Below, one piece after another: positions 44,459-54,714 of a DNA stretch of 64,000 bases. Made by a program: the position numbers and the translations under genes. The notes under the pieces are model-generated. The model was not told the origin of the DNA, ran no database searches, and saw only the letters and a program-made list of their open reading frames with translations. The stretch is from contig NZ_LMCF01000011.1 in assembly GCF_001623075.1 (NCBI RefSeq), forward strand, positions 1-64,000, given 5' to 3'. Each line of letters begins with the position of its first letter. Position 1 is the stretch's first letter. The stretch comes from Pseudovibrio sp. Ad37. Lineage in GTDB: Bacteria; Pseudomonadota; Alphaproteobacteria; Rhizobiales; Stappiaceae.

Positions 44459-45409
44459 ATGGAAAATACGAGCAAAAATGGAAAGTTGATTTCCAATAAT
44501 GGAAATAAGCTACTGCATGATCTCGTCTGGGACGATACGAAAGCCTTCCTCGCTGTCGCGAGAACAGGAACGCTCAGCGCCGCTGCTCAACGCCTGAGCA
44601 TCGGTGTCGCAACCCTGTCGAGAAAGGTTGATCGCCTCGAAGAAACGCTGAAAATACCTTTGTTCGTAAGGCATCAATCCGGTTATCAGCTCACAGAGGA
44701 TGGCCGCGACCTGCTGGCAAAGGCTGAAGCATTGGAAGCAGCGGCCTCGGCATTTGCTTCAGAAGCGAAGGCCCTGGCTGGGATTTCCGGAAAACTCCGC
44801 CTAGCTACAGCAGAAAACATGGCTACCCACCTGATTTTGCCCGCATTGCCTGAGCTGCGCACAAGCTATCCGGACCTTCATATCGAAATCCTGACCGATG
44901 TGCACTCAGTTAACCTGCACCGGCGAGATGCAGACCTCGCCATACGGATGGTAAAACCGGAAAGCGGCAACGTCACACTTCGCCGCTTGGGAACGCTCGG
45001 CTTTGGCCTTTATGCAAGCAAAGAATATCTGCTCAAGCGGACCGAACTCGAAAAGCCTGAGAGCTATGAGAACGACCACTGCATATCCTGGAGTGAAGCG
45101 CAGGCCCACCTTTCCGCAGCACAATGGACTCGACGTGCTTTAAAAGGCCGTGAGCCCGCAGTTTTAACCTCATCAATCGCCACGCAAGTGGCCGCTGCCA
45201 AAGCCGGGCTCGGTCTGGCAGTCCTCCCTCACTTCCTTGCAATAGAAGCTGGGCTTGTGTGCTTGGAAGCCAACATCGGCGTTGATCAACAAATCTATCT
45301 GGTCATGCACTCTGACCTCGCCCACTCTCCCCGAATGCGCGTCATGGCAGACTTCCTCGCCGACCTGATCATCAAAAAACGAGCCAGATTAAGCGGTCCA
45401 CTTCAGTAG
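44459..45409 (+). CDS. LysR-family transcriptional regulator (divergent from aldo/keto reductase)
   Basis: Helix-turn-helix domain at residues about 15-75: [22 protein letters not shown], then [23 protein letters not shown]. The effector domain follows with [28 protein letters not shown] and the [10 protein letters not shown] block. The C-terminal half is standard for the group most like AphB/GcvA-type regulators. ATG 44459 gives 316 residues. The first codons overlap a dyad that may be its own operator. It probably controls the aldo/keto reductase gene on the other strand. Confidence 0.9.
   Translation: MENTSKNGKLISNNGNKLLHDLVWDDTKAFLAVARTGTLSAAAQRLSIGVATLSRKVDRLEETLKIPLFVRHQSGYQLTEDGRDLLAKAEALEAAASAFASEAKALAGISGKLRLATAENMATHLILPALPELRTSYPDLHIEILTDVHSVNLHRRDADLAIRMVKPESGNVTLRRLGTLGFGLYASKEYLLKRTELEKPESYENDHCISWSEAQAHLSAAQWTRRALKGREPAVLTSSIATQVAAAKAGLGLAVLPHFLAIEAGLVCLEANIGVDQQIYLVMHSDLAHSPRMRVMADFLADLIIKKRARLSGPLQ
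44479..44495. promoter_or_regulatory. dyad between the LysR gene start and the aldo/keto reductase promoter
   Basis: Perfect TGGAAA-N5-TTTCCA, 67-83 bases upstream of the reductase start and within the first codons of the LysR gene. Two further ATGGAAA copies flank it. A likely LysR-type binding site. Confidence 0.45.
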
Positions 45410-45419
45410 GCTGCTCTTC

Positions 45420-46604
45420 TTAAACCACGTTCCGCTCAATCAATGGCTTGTTTGCAGTCAGACGCTCAACACCAAGCTCGGAAAGATCCAGCGTCTCATA
45501 GCGGCCTGTTACGATATGTTCGGCAAGGCCGCGTCCCACCGCCGGGCTCTGCTGAAGGCCGTGACCTGAGAAACCAAGCGCGATGTAAAAGTCTTCAATG
45601 CCGGGCACTGGGCCCGTAAACGCGTTGTGGTCGAACAGGTTCACATCATAATGCCCTGCCCATGCCGCACCGGGCTTGATGGCCTCAAATGCAGGAATAC
45701 GGTTGGCGAGTGTTGGCCAAAGGTGTTCCTCGAAGAAAGAATAATCGACATCATAGTCGAAGGAATCCGGGTCTTGCTCTTCATCCGGTGAGCTGCCACA
45801 GATAAAGCCCGTCCCTTCAGGGCGCACATACGTGCCATTCGGATCAATCAGCAACGGCAGACCCGGAACCTCATCGCGGCACTCAAAGGTAAAAATCATC
45901 CGCTTTTTGGAGTGCACAGGGGCTTCAAAACCAGCTTCCATGCAAATCTGAGCACCACCTGACGCGCCTGCTGCATTCACCACAACGCCAGCTTCCACCT
46001 GTTCTCCGTTGGAGAGCGTCAAAATCCAGCTGCCGCCCATAATTTTCTCAAGGTGAACCACTTGATACGGCTCATAAGGCACGTTCAGGGAGCGCGCTTT
46101 GCGGCGGAAGGCCTGCATCAGGCCATATCCATCAAACCAACCTTCGCCAGAAAGACCGTGACAGCCAGCAGAAAGATCAGAGACGTTGAGCCACGGAAAT
46201 TTGGCTTTCAGCGCATCAGCATCCAAAAACCCAATGTCCGCACCCATCTTCTGTTGAAGCGCGTGGTTCTCTTCCAAAATGCTGCGCTTGTCTGGCGTTG
46301 CGAGAAAAAGATAACCGCTCTCAACCAGATCAATGCGTGGGTGTTCGCCGTCAACTTCCAGAAGACTGCCAATATTGCGCAGGAAATCGATGCCATAGAG
46401 CGAAATGTCGATGTTCACGGCAGAGGAGAACTGTTGGCGAATAGAAGCGGCAGAAAGCGCCGAAGCGCAATGTTGGTAAGACGGGTCTTTCTCAAAGACC
46501 GCAATGCTACCCTTAAAGTCGTCGCGTTGTGCAAGATGGTATGCCACCGATGACCCGATGACAGCCCCCCCAATAATAGCAACATCCACTGAAGCTATCG
46601 CCAT
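45420..46604 (-). CDS. FAD-dependent oxidoreductase, DAO/FOXRED1-like (sarcosine oxidase family)
   Basis: Flavoprotein of the D-amino acid oxidase superfamily. FAD binding is at the N-terminus (DVAIIGGAVIGSSVAYHLA), with SALSAASIRQQFS next, a feature of the FOXRED1-like branch. The C-terminal FAD segment is YIALGFSGHGLQQSPAVGRGLAEHI. ATG 46604 with a GGTG site gives 394 residues. It lies 174 bases after glutaryl-CoA dehydrogenase and beside an aminoadipate semialdehyde dehydrogenase, so it may oxidise a lysine-derived amine or imino acid such as pipecolate. That is inference; members of this family oxidise many N-methyl or cyclic amino acids. Confidence 0.8.
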   Translation of the reverse strand: MAIASVDVAIIGGAVIGSSVAYHLAQRDDFKGSIAVFEKDPSYQHCASALSAASIRQQFSSAVNIDISLYGIDFLRNIGSLLEVDGEHPRIDLVESGYLFLATPDKRSILEENHALQQKMGADIGFLDADALKAKFPWLNVSDLSAGCHGLSGEGWFDGYGLMQAFRRKARSLNVPYEPYQVVHLEKIMGGSWILTLSNGEQVEAGVVVNAAGASGGAQICMEAGFEAPVHSKKRMIFTFECRDEVPGLPLLIDPNGTYVRPEGTGFICGSSPDEEQDPDSFDYDVDYSFFEEHLWPTLANRIPAFEAIKPGAAWAGHYDVNLFDHNAFTGPVPGIEDFYIALGFSGHGLQQSPAVGRGLAEHIVTGRYETLDLSELGVERLTANKPLIERNVV

Positions 46605-46778
46605 AGTCACACCTGAATACTGAGAAATGAAAAAGGTAAGAACCGACGCCCGAAACAATTAGGCGGGTATTTGCGAGCGCCGGTCTAAAAGGGAGACGAA
46701 ACGCCTCCCAAGAGCATCAAGCGTAATCTCAAAAAAGGCCTCCCAGCACTTTCATGAGACTACGATGCTGATCAGGGC

Positions 46779-47978
46779 TTAAAAGAAAGCCTGAAGGCCA
46801 GTCTGTGCACGACCCAGAATAAGGGCGTGAACGTCATGCGTACCTTCGTAAGTGTTGACGGTCTCAAGGTTTTGAGCATGGCGCATGACCATGAATTCCT
46901 CAGAGATACCGTTACCGCCGTGCATGTCACGTGCCTGACGCGCGATATCCAGCGCCTTACCGCAGTTGTTGCGCTTCACGATGGAAATCATCTCAGGAGC
47001 AACGCGGCCTTCGTCAAACAGACGACCAACACGCAGGGAAGCCTGAAGGCCGAGGGTAATCTCGGTCTGCATGTCTGCCAGCTTCTTCTGGAACAGCTGT
47101 GTTTGTGCCAGAGGACGGTTGAACTGCTTGCGATCCATGCCGTATTGGCGAGCACGCATCCAGCAGTCTTCCGCAGCGCCCAGCGCACCCCAGGAGATAC
47201 CGTAGCGAGCGCGGTTAAGACAGCCAAACGGACCTTTCAGGCCAGAAACGTTAGGCAGTAGCGCGTCTTCACCCACTTCCACGTTGTCCATCACGATTTC
47301 ACCGGTGATAGAAGCACGCAGAGACAGCTTGCCCTCGATCTTAGGGGCTGAAAGACCTTCCATACCCTTTTCAAGAACGAAACCACGGATCTGGTTGTCA
47401 TGCGCTTCAGACTTCGCCCAAACCACAAACACGTCTGCGATTGGGGAATTGGAGATCCACATCTTGGAACCCGTGATGCGGTATCCGCTCTCGGTCTTCA
47501 CAGCGCGGGTGCGCATGCCAGCCGGGTCAGAGCCTGCATCCGGCTCGGTCAGACCAAAACAGCCAACGTATTCACCGGAAGCAAGCTTCGGCAGATACTT
47601 CATGCGCTGCTCTTCAGAGCCGTAGGCGTAGATTGGGTACATCACCAGCGAGGACTGCACACTCATCATGGAGCGGTAGCCACTGTCCACACGCTCGACT
47701 TCGCGGGCAACAAGGCCGTAGGCCACGTAAGACGCACCTGAACCACCGTATTGCTCTGGAAGTGTCACGCCAAGCAGGCCCTGCTCGCCCATCTCGTTAA
47801 AGATGGAGCGATCAGTCTTCTCTTCGCGGTAGGCTTCCATCACACGTGGCAGAAGCTTTTCCTGAGCGTAGGCACGCGCGCTTTCCATGATGAGAACTTC
47901 GTCTTCATTCAACTGGTCGCGCATGAGGAACGGGTCTTCCCAATTGAAGACGCCTCCGCCGGTTGGATCACTACTCAT
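46779..47978 (-). CDS. gcdH: glutaryl-CoA dehydrogenase
   Basis: FAD acyl-CoA dehydrogenase that oxidises and decarboxylates glutaryl-CoA to crotonyl-CoA in lysine and tryptophan breakdown. It has [17 protein letters not shown] at the N-terminus, [38 protein letters not shown], and the catalytic Glu in [17 protein letters not shown]. The ATG at 47978 has AAGGAA eight bases upstream; the TTG two codons earlier is less likely. The product has 399 residues. It begins 12 bases after the amaB stop, so the two form an operon. Confidence 0.92.
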   Translation of the reverse strand: MSSDPTGGGVFNWEDPFLMRDQLNEDEVLIMESARAYAQEKLLPRVMEAYREEKTDRSIFNEMGEQGLLGVTLPEQYGGSGASYVAYGLVAREVERVDSGYRSMMSVQSSLVMYPIYAYGSEEQRMKYLPKLASGEYVGCFGLTEPDAGSDPAGMRTRAVKTESGYRITGSKMWISNSPIADVFVVWAKSEAHDNQIRGFVLEKGMEGLSAPKIEGKLSLRASITGEIVMDNVEVGEDALLPNVSGLKGPFGCLNRARYGISWGALGAAEDCWMRARQYGMDRKQFNRPLAQTQLFQKKLADMQTEITLGLQASLRVGRLFDEGRVAPEMISIVKRNNCGKALDIARQARDMHGGNGISEEFMVMRHAQNLETVNTYEGTHDVHALILGRAQTGLQAFF

Positions 47979-47990
47979 GCTCAAAATTCC

Positions 47991-49529
47991 TTATTCAACG
48001 TCAAACTTCACACCCTGCGCCAATGGAAGAGCGCCAGAGTAGTTGATGGTATTGGTCGCGCGGCGCATGTATGCCTTCCAGGCATCAGAGCCAGCTTCAC
48101 GGCCACCACCAGTTTCTTTTTCACCACCGAATGCGCCGCCAATTTCAGCACCGGATGGGCCAATATTGACGTTTGCAATGCCGCAATCAGAGCCAACAAC
48201 AGAAACGAAGGTTTCAGCTTCACCCATGTCTTTGGTGAAGACGGAAGAAGACAGACCAGCACCAACACCGTTCTGAATTTCAATCGCTTCATCAAAGTCG
48301 CTGTAGCGAACGACGTAGAGGATCGGAGCAAAAGTCTCTTCCAGTACAGGACCAACCTGACCTGGCATTTCAACAACAGCAGGCTGAACGTAATAGGCAT
48401 CCGGATACTCATCCGCCATCACGCGCTGGCCACCATGCACGGTGCCGCCGGCAGCTTTCGCAGCTTCCAGAGACTTCTGCATGTTGTCATAAGCGTCTTT
48501 GTCGATGAGCGGACCGATCAGCGTGCCTTCTTCGGTCGGAATGCCGATCTTCACAGAGGCGTATGCCTTGATCAGACGTGGGATCAGCGCGTCATAAACG
48601 CTGTCATGCGTGATCAGACGGCGCAGAGTAGTACAGCGCTGACCGCAAGTACCCATTGCAGAGAAGGCCACGCCGCGCAGGGTCAGGTCCAGATCAGCAG
48701 ATGGGGTCACGATCGCTGCGTTGTTGCCACCCAGCTCAAGGATGGACTTGCCGAAGCGCTGTGCAACACGTGGACCAACCTGACGACCCATGCGAGTGGA
48801 ACCGGTTGCGGAGATAACAGGCACGCGCTTGTCATCGACCAGCGTCTCACCGATTTCACGGCCACCCACGATGACTTCCAGCAGGCCCTTCGGTGCATCA
48901 TCACCAAACTTGGCAACCGCACGCTCAAACAGCGCAGCACATGCCATTGCTGTCAGAGGGGATTTTTCAGATGGCTTCCAAACAACGGAGTCACCACAAA
49001 CAAATGCCAGTGCTGCGTTCCAGGACCAGACCGCGACTGGGAAGTTGAACGCGGAGATCACACCAATAACACCGGATGAGTGCCAGGTTTCCATCATACG
49101 GTGACCCGGACGCTCAGTCGCGATGGTCAAACCGTACAGCTGACGGGAAAGTCCAACTGCGAAATCGCAGATGTCGATCATTTCCTGAACTTCACCCAGA
49201 CCTTCAGAGGTGATCTTGCCTGCTTCCAGGCTCACCAGCTTGCCGAGGTCATCTTTATAAGTGCGAAGCTCTTCACCCAGCAGGCGAACCAGCTCACCAC
49301 GACGAGGTGCAGGCAGCTTGCGCCACTCTTTAAAAGCATCGTGAGCACGACCAATTGCAGCGGTGGTTTCCGCGGCGCTGTCTTCTTTGATCATCGCCAG
49401 TGTTTCACCGGAGTTTGGAGAAGTTGCAGCAAGTGTGCCCCCTTCCAAAGCAGCGCGGGCAACACCCATACGCTCCATGAGTTCAATTGTTTCTTTTGCG
49501 AATTGCGCGGTATCCAGACCTACGGTCAT
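47991..49529 (-). CDS. amaB: 2-aminoadipate 6-semialdehyde (piperideine-6-carboxylate) dehydrogenase, ALDH7 type
   Basis: NAD(P)-dependent aldehyde dehydrogenase close to human ALDH7A1 (antiquitin) and bacterial AmaB, which oxidises aminoadipate semialdehyde in lysine catabolism. It has ISAFNFPVAVWSWNAALAFVCGD, ISATGSTRMGRQVGP, the Glu of LELGGNNA, and the nucleophile Cys in GTCGQRCTTLRRL. The ALDH7-type GAEIGGAFGGEKETGGGREAGSDAWK stretch is diagnostic. ATG 49529, preceded by GGGGG, gives 512 residues. It is the first gene of the leftward amaB-gcdH operon, and a LysR gene diverges from it. Confidence 0.9.
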   Translation of the reverse strand: MTVGLDTAQFAKETIELMERMGVARAALEGGTLAATSPNSGETLAMIKEDSAAETTAAIGRAHDAFKEWRKLPAPRRGELVRLLGEELRTYKDDLGKLVSLEAGKITSEGLGEVQEMIDICDFAVGLSRQLYGLTIATERPGHRMMETWHSSGVIGVISAFNFPVAVWSWNAALAFVCGDSVVWKPSEKSPLTAMACAALFERAVAKFGDDAPKGLLEVIVGGREIGETLVDDKRVPVISATGSTRMGRQVGPRVAQRFGKSILELGGNNAAIVTPSADLDLTLRGVAFSAMGTCGQRCTTLRRLITHDSVYDALIPRLIKAYASVKIGIPTEEGTLIGPLIDKDAYDNMQKSLEAAKAAGGTVHGGQRVMADEYPDAYYVQPAVVEMPGQVGPVLEETFAPILYVVRYSDFDEAIEIQNGVGAGLSSSVFTKDMGEAETFVSVVGSDCGIANVNIGPSGAEIGGAFGGEKETGGGREAGSDAWKAYMRRATNTINYSGALPLAQGVKFDVE

Positions 49530-49839
49530 TGAAGCCCCCAAAGAGTGAGAAACAGTCAGTTCGAAATTTGAGCAGAGTTTCTCTTGTCCTGTTCACTGGT
49601 AAAAGCTACGTCTTTTCCATTATTCATTCGCATATGGAATGACTGATAATTTCGCTTGGATCTTGCGCTAGTGAGAAAACTGCTTAAAATCAGTAGGATA
49701 ATAATGGGTATCGGCCTATTTGAGATTCTGTTTTAAGAAGGAGATGATGCCAGATAGAACGAAATTTAATCGTGTTGGGTGTGCTTAACCTCGCGATTTC
49801 AGGAGTTTCGAGCTGTTCACGGCATCATGAGAGGTCAGG
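49530..49839. other. divergent intergenic region amaB / LysR
   Basis: 310 AT-rich bases with no gene. The dyad TCATTC-N7-GAATGA (49624-49642) is the best operator candidate. The LysR start lacks a strong ribosome binding site, although GAGGTCAGG precedes it. Confidence 0.55.
49624..49642. promoter_or_regulatory. dyad, possible LysR operator for amaB-gcdH
   Basis: TCATTC-GCATATG-GAATGA: 6-base arms with a 7-base centre, matching the T-N11-A rule of LysR-type sites. It is about 95 bases upstream of amaB and 198 upstream of the LysR gene. Confidence 0.45.
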
Positions 49840-50763
49840 ATGAAGCGTGGTTTTATCCCCCCGATAGACTGTTTGATCGCATTTGAAAGCGCAGCGCGGC
49901 ACGGCAGTTTCACGCGTGCAGCTGAAGAATTGTTCCTGACGCAAGGCGCAGTCAGCAAACAGGTGCGCCTTTTGGAAGGTCGCTTGGGTGTTGAGCTGTT
50001 CAAACGGATTCGCCAGCGCATTGTTCTGACGGATGCAGGGCGTATCTACCTGCATGACATCCGCGGCACGCTGGAAAAGATGACCAGCGCGACCCGTCAA
50101 GTGATGTCCTTTGCAGGCAGTGAGGATGTGCTCAACGTCGCAGTGCTCCCAACTTTCGGCACGCGTTGGCTCGCCCGCCGCCTCCCCCGTTTCCACGAGC
50201 GCTACCCGGAAGCCAGCTTCAACCTCTCCGTCAGACTACGCCCATTCGATTTCTCGGTAGAGCCATTCGACGGCGCCATCCATTACGGCGAACCTGTCTG
50301 GGCAGGAGCCATTGCGGAGCCGCTGTTTCAGGAAGAGGTCATTCCAGTTGCCTCCAGAGCATTTCGCGACAGACACAGCCTGCGTGCGCCGGAGGACCTG
50401 ATTGACGTTATGCGCCTGCACCAGTCAACACGGCCAGATGCATGGCAAAAATGGTTCTCGCTGGCAGGTGTAGAAACAGACAGCGCCTTTCAGGGCCCGC
50501 GCTTCGATCAGTTCACCATGATCTCACAGGCCGCCGCCTCCGGCTTGGGCGTGGCACTGGTACCGAAGTTCTTTATCGAAGAAGAACTCGCCGCAGGCAC
50601 TCTGGTCCGCCTGTTCGACATCAGCTTAAAACTCTCCTCCGCCTACCACTTCGTCTACCCCGAAAACCGCACCCTGCGCCCAGTCGTAAAATCCTTCAAA
50701 GCCTGGCTCCAGGAAGAAGCCCACGAACAGCAGTTGGACCGGGAGACGCTGTTACCGCAGTAG
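49840..50763 (+). CDS. LysR-family regulator, GcvA-like, probable control of lysine degradation genes
   Basis: The N-terminal helix-turn-helix is PIDCLIAFESAARHGSFTRAAEELFLTQGAVSKQVRLLEGRLGVELF, typical of the GcvA group, with the family FxRxxxxhxLT pattern. The effector domain runs from about residue 90 with LNVAVLPTFGTRWLARRLPRFHERYPE. 307 residues. It is divergent from amaB-gcdH, the usual position for the regulator of a glutaryl-CoA dehydrogenase locus. The co-inducer is unknown; glutarate or lysine would fit. Confidence 0.87.
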   Translation: MKRGFIPPIDCLIAFESAARHGSFTRAAEELFLTQGAVSKQVRLLEGRLGVELFKRIRQRIVLTDAGRIYLHDIRGTLEKMTSATRQVMSFAGSEDVLNVAVLPTFGTRWLARRLPRFHERYPEASFNLSVRLRPFDFSVEPFDGAIHYGEPVWAGAIAEPLFQEEVIPVASRAFRDRHSLRAPEDLIDVMRLHQSTRPDAWQKWFSLAGVETDSAFQGPRFDQFTMISQAAASGLGVALVPKFFIEEELAAGTLVRLFDISLKLSSAYHFVYPENRTLRPVVKSFKAWLQEEAHEQQLDRETLLPQ

Positions 50764-50827
50764 ATAATGGAGCACTTTTTATCCATTCAAGAGTTGAGAC
50801 CACTCATTGTACAAGGTTCAGGCTTCA

Positions 50828-51247
50828 TTATTTAATTTTCCGTATCAGGGCGGTTGCAGAGGCACGAGCGATCAGTTTGTCATTTTGTTTCAGCTCTCCC
50901 TCAAGAACACATACGGTTCCTCCTTTAGAGATCACATGACCAAAACCAGTCAGGAGACCGACGCGTGCTGGGGCAATGAAGTTTATCTTCAGTTCTAAAG
51001 TGGGGGCGAATTCGTTCTCATCCAGCATTGCAGTTAAAGCAGGGCCCATCGTGTCATCCAGCATTGCTGCCAGAAACCCGCCTTGTATATTGCCTACAGG
51101 ATTGGTGAATTCCTCTTTGCCATCAAATTTGATAATAGATGTGCCTGCACTCGGATCAACTTCTATGATCTTTGCCCCCAGAGTTGCTGCGGCTCTTGGT
51201 AGTGGAAGTTCGCCATCCAACATTTTCTGAAAAATGCCTTTTCCCAT
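50828..51247 (-). CDS. PaaI-type hotdog-fold thioesterase
   Basis: Single hotdog domain of 139 residues with the PaaI pattern: NPVGNIQGGFLAAMLDDTMGPAL in the substrate-binding helix, where the Asp is the catalytic candidate, followed by ELKINFIAPARVGLLTGFGHVISKG and the final strand LIARASATALI. The usual N-G-x-x-H-G is represented by NIQGG, so the His is a Gln here. It may hydrolyse aryl- or acyl-CoA thioesters. ATG 51247 has GAGAGGGGA upstream. No partner genes are adjacent. Confidence 0.8.
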   Translation of the reverse strand: MGKGIFQKMLDGELPLPRAAATLGAKIIEVDPSAGTSIIKFDGKEEFTNPVGNIQGGFLAAMLDDTMGPALTAMLDENEFAPTLELKINFIAPARVGLLTGFGHVISKGGTVCVLEGELKQNDKLIARASATALIRKIK

Positions 51248-51473
51248 GTCTTCCCCTCTCCGTTGACTATTGCCTAATAGGAACAATCGGATCAGTCAAA
51301 ATGAAGACTGGCCAAGGTGCCCAAACAAGAAGACAAAAGCTTCGAATATTGATTAGACAATCACTAGTTTCTGTCGTCAAGCACGTGCAACAAGCAGAAT
51401 TTCTTCGTGAATGCTATGCGCTGTGCAGTTTCTTAAGTTCGGAATTCGGAGTTTAGAGCTTTGTGAGCCACCT

Positions 51474-52328
51474 CTACCCCAGCTCATAACTCGCAAAGCT
51501 GTAGATCTTGTCGAGGGGGAGGTTAGGGTCCTGGCCCTTATACATTCTGGCGGTAGCGAACACGGGTGATAGGTCGTAGCGCTCTGCCAGTTCCACGGCT
51601 TGTTCATTAGGCAAAGGCAGATCAATGTTGATCATCTGCCCTTTGGCGCTGCCAGCAAGGGCGCGGAACAGCAGGTCAGCCCCTTCTGGAGTTTCAGCGG
51701 CCATTGGGCCAATGCGATACCCATCACGGGCCGCACGGATAACGCCGTAACCGCGAACAATTCCCTCTTCAACCAGATAGAGGCCCCGGCGCATAGGGTT
51801 CATTGGCTCTATCCAGCGTTCCAGAAAAGCGGAGCGCTCTGCCGGAAAGTAGTTGCGGTCATATTTTATAATGCTCGGCAAAATGCCCTTGCCGATGATG
51901 GAAATACGCTGATCCATAGGCATGGTGACATCAGATATGCCGCTGTAGCGCATATTTTGATGAACGAGCTTGAAGCCGGATTTGGCGTAATTGTCTTGCT
52001 CTGCCACCACGCCATCAAGGCCAATCGTCCGCCCTTCCAGCCGTTTCATGGCGGCATTCCATATGACAGCCCCAAGGCCCTGCCTGCGAAACTCTGGATG
52101 ACAGATGTAAAAGCCAAGAAAGCCATAGGCCTCACCGTATTGAACGGCAGACACCATTGAAACCAGCTGATTGTTTAGATAGCAGCCAAGAAAACCGCCG
52201 GGATCCGCCGCATAATAGGATGGTGCATCATCTTCACCTGGATTCCACCCCTCTTGGGCGGCCCAATCCAGCATGGTCAGAATGCCATCTTCATCCATAA
52301 CGCGAATTTCAGTATCCAGCGGAGCCAT
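51474..52328 (-). CDS. GNAT-family N-acetyltransferase with YitH-like C-terminal domain
   Basis: The N-terminal 140 residues form a GNAT domain with FYICHPEFRRQGLGAVIWNAAM, the acetyl-CoA loop (R-R-Q-G-L-G). The C-terminal part, about 150-284, resembles the second GNAT-like domain of YitH proteins (VEEGIVRGYGVIRAARDGYRIGPMAAETPEGADLLF). The double-domain layout of about 284 residues fits. The acetyl acceptor is unknown. It is transcribed leftward and is divergent from mtnA. Confidence 0.8.
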   Translation of the reverse strand: MAPLDTEIRVMDEDGILTMLDWAAQEGWNPGEDDAPSYYAADPGGFLGCYLNNQLVSMVSAVQYGEAYGFLGFYICHPEFRRQGLGAVIWNAAMKRLEGRTIGLDGVVAEQDNYAKSGFKLVHQNMRYSGISDVTMPMDQRISIIGKGILPSIIKYDRNYFPAERSAFLERWIEPMNPMRRGLYLVEEGIVRGYGVIRAARDGYRIGPMAAETPEGADLLFRALAGSAKGQMINIDLPLPNEQAVELAERYDLSPVFATARMYKGQDPNLPLDKIYSFASYELG

Positions 52329-52566
52329 CGGAAGCCTCTTTCATCAACCCGGCAAAGTTGAGGTGTAAACTGACGTAAGAGAGTCAGCGTAGCGCAGTAT
52401 GGTTAAAGAGGAGATGAAAGGCTTTCATCTAATTGGACCATGCGGAAACTGCGGACTGCAGAACTTTATGAGGAAAAGAAACCGGACGCGATAAAATGCA
52501 GATGGAGCCACGGAAAAATCCGATAATCTGACGCACAAACCGCATACATGGGTAGGAGACGTCGCG

Positions 52567-53673
52567 ATGAAGGTTCATGGTAAAGCATACCGTTCCATTT
52601 GGCCGCTGGAAGCTGGAAAATCTGTCGGGATCATCGACCAGACGTGCCTCCCTCATCGTTTTGTCGAGGTTGAACTGCGCAATCTGGAAGATGCAGCAGT
52701 TTCCATCAAGGATATGTGGGTTCGAGGTGCTCCGCTGATCGGCGCAACAGCCGCCTTTGGTGTTGCGCTGGAAATGGCGCGGGACCCAAGCGATGCAGCA
52801 CTAAGCAATGCGTGGCAGGTGCTCCACGCAACCCGCCCCACCGCGATCAACCTGCGCTGGGCACTGAATGACATGCAAAACCTGCTCTCAGATCTACCAT
52901 TAGAGCAACGAGCGGAAGCCGCGTGGAAGCGGGCCGTCGTGATTTCGAATGAGGACGTGGCCTGCAACGAATCCATCGGCAAGCACGGCCTCAAGCTGAT
53001 TGAAGAGATCGCCGCGCAAAAGAAACCGGGCGAGACCATTAACATCCTGACCCACTGCAATGCCGGCTGGCTGGCAACCGTGGACTGGGGGACAGCCACC
53101 TCTCCGATCTATCAGGCCCACAACAAAGGCATCAAGATCCATGTCTGGGTTGATGAAACCCGCCCGCGCAATCAGGGCGCAGGCCTGACCGCATGGGAGC
53201 TGGGAGAGCACGGCGTTCCTCACACGTTGCTGGTCGATAATGCAGGTGGTCATCTCATGCAGCACGGCATGGTGGATCTTTGCATCGTGGGAACGGATAG
53301 AACCACCGCACACGGCGATGTCTGCAACAAGATTGGCACCTACCTCAAAGCGCTCGCAGCTCATGACAACAGCGTCCCTTTCTTCGTGGCTTTGCCTTCG
53401 TCAACCATCGACTGGACCGTTGCGGATGGCCTGAAGGAAATTCCGATTGAAGAGCGTGGCGGTGAAGAGGTCGCGTGGATTTCAGGCGAAAACGCGGATG
53501 GTAAGGTCGAGAAGGTGCGCATTTGCCCGCCAGAGACCCCCTTGTCCAACTTCGCGTTTGATGTGACGCCATCAAAATACGTCACCGCCCTGATCACCGA
53601 GCGCGGCATCTGTGCAGCAAGCAAAGAAGGGCTCGCAGCACTGTTTCCAGAGCGGGCAAACACCGACGCCTGA
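52567..53673 (+). CDS. mtnA: S-methyl-5-thioribose-1-phosphate isomerase
   Basis: Converts methylthioribose-1-phosphate to methylthioribulose-1-phosphate in methionine salvage. The family motifs are [48 protein letters not shown] with the catalytic Cys, and [25 protein letters not shown] with the catalytic Asp. [12 protein letters not shown] precedes the Asp motif. 368 residues. It is followed by an enoyl-CoA hydratase gene. No other mtn genes are in the window, and no SAM-responsive riboswitch was recognised in the 240 bases upstream. Confidence 0.94.
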   Translation: MKVHGKAYRSIWPLEAGKSVGIIDQTCLPHRFVEVELRNLEDAAVSIKDMWVRGAPLIGATAAFGVALEMARDPSDAALSNAWQVLHATRPTAINLRWALNDMQNLLSDLPLEQRAEAAWKRAVVISNEDVACNESIGKHGLKLIEEIAAQKKPGETINILTHCNAGWLATVDWGTATSPIYQAHNKGIKIHVWVDETRPRNQGAGLTAWELGEHGVPHTLLVDNAGGHLMQHGMVDLCIVGTDRTTAHGDVCNKIGTYLKALAAHDNSVPFFVALPSSTIDWTVADGLKEIPIEERGGEEVAWISGENADGKVEKVRICPPETPLSNFAFDVTPSKYVTALITERGICAASKEGLAALFPERANTDA

Positions 53674-53762
53674 TAGAACTAAGACAAACGGATACCTTGC
53701 CGCTAAGCCATCACTCTTCAATGTTAGGGCAGAAATCCAAGTTGATTTATTGGGAGGGACAT

Positions 53763-54536
53763 ATGTCCTACGAGAATATTCTGGTTGAGACACGCGGCAA
53801 GATTGGCCTGATTACGCTAAATCGCCCGAAAGTATTGAATGCACTGAACAGCGACCTGATCGCTGAGCTTGATGAAGCACTGAACGTATTTGATCGCGAT
53901 CCTGAAATTGGCGCGACAGTCATCACCGGCTCTGAGAAAGCCTTCGCGGCGGGCGCTGACATTAAAGTGATGGCAGAATACGACTATCCGCAGACCTATT
54001 TGATGGACTTCATCACCAGCTGGGATCAGATCGCACAAAAGCGTAAGCCGATCATCGCAGCCGTCGCAGGCTTCGCGCTGGGCGGTGGATGTGAGCTTGC
54101 CATGATGTGTGATTTCATTCTGGCGGCAGAATCTGCGCAATTCGGTCAGCCAGAGATCAAACTTGGCGTTATGCCAGGTGCAGGTGGTACACAGAGATTA
54201 ACAAGGCTTGTTGGCAAGTCAAAAGCAATGGAAATGTGCTTGACAGGCCGTATGATGGATGCATCAGAGGCTGAGCGCGCTGGTCTGGTTTCTCGTGTTA
54301 TCGCAAATGAGGATCTGGTTGCTGAAGCAATCAAAGCTGCTGAAAAGATTGCAAGTTTCTCGACTCCAATTGTTATGATGACGAAGGAAAGTGTAAACCG
54401 TTCTTACGAAGTAACACTTGCTGAAGGCATTCGTTTTGAGCGTCGTTTGTTCCATTCTATGTTTGCAACCAGCGATCAAAAAGAAGGTATGAAGGCATTC
54501 ATTGAAAAGAGAAAACCTGAATTCGAAGACGGATAA
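53763..54536 (+). CDS. enoyl-CoA hydratase
   Basis: Crotonase-fold enzyme that hydrates 2-enoyl-CoA in beta-oxidation. ATG 53763 follows GGGAGGGAC. The motifs are [12 protein letters not shown] for the CoA site, [22 protein letters not shown] with the oxyanion glycines, and the two catalytic Glu regions at [23 protein letters not shown]. 257 residues. It is the last gene before rpsT, a neighbourhood common in Rhizobiales. It could also hydrate the crotonyl-CoA produced by gcdH, but it is not in that operon. Confidence 0.94.
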   Translation: MSYENILVETRGKIGLITLNRPKVLNALNSDLIAELDEALNVFDRDPEIGATVITGSEKAFAAGADIKVMAEYDYPQTYLMDFITSWDQIAQKRKPIIAAVAGFALGGGCELAMMCDFILAAESAQFGQPEIKLGVMPGAGGTQRLTRLVGKSKAMEMCLTGRMMDASEAERAGLVSRVIANEDLVAEAIKAAEKIASFSTPIVMMTKESVNRSYEVTLAEGIRFERRLFHSMFATSDQKEGMKAFIEKRKPEFEDG

Positions 54537-54714
54537 GCCGTTTTTAGGCAGGTCTACACCTTTTTTCGTTGACGAGGCTAAGACTCCCAACTATAAGCGC
54601 TCCACAACCAGAGGCGGATTTTGTTCGCCACTGAATTCGTTTGATCGGGGCGGCTTTGGGCGGTCTCGTTCGCGATTTGAAAACAGTTCTTACTGACAGA
54701 TCAGGACAGAGCCC

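Noticed and set aside
47751-49079. 442-codon rightward frame across gcdH and amaB
   Set aside because: It is the antisense of two well-supported dehydrogenase genes and has no family motifs.
52329-52566. possible SAM-responsive riboswitch upstream of mtnA
   Set aside because: I compared the stretch by eye with the SAM-II core and found no pseudoknot layout that fits.
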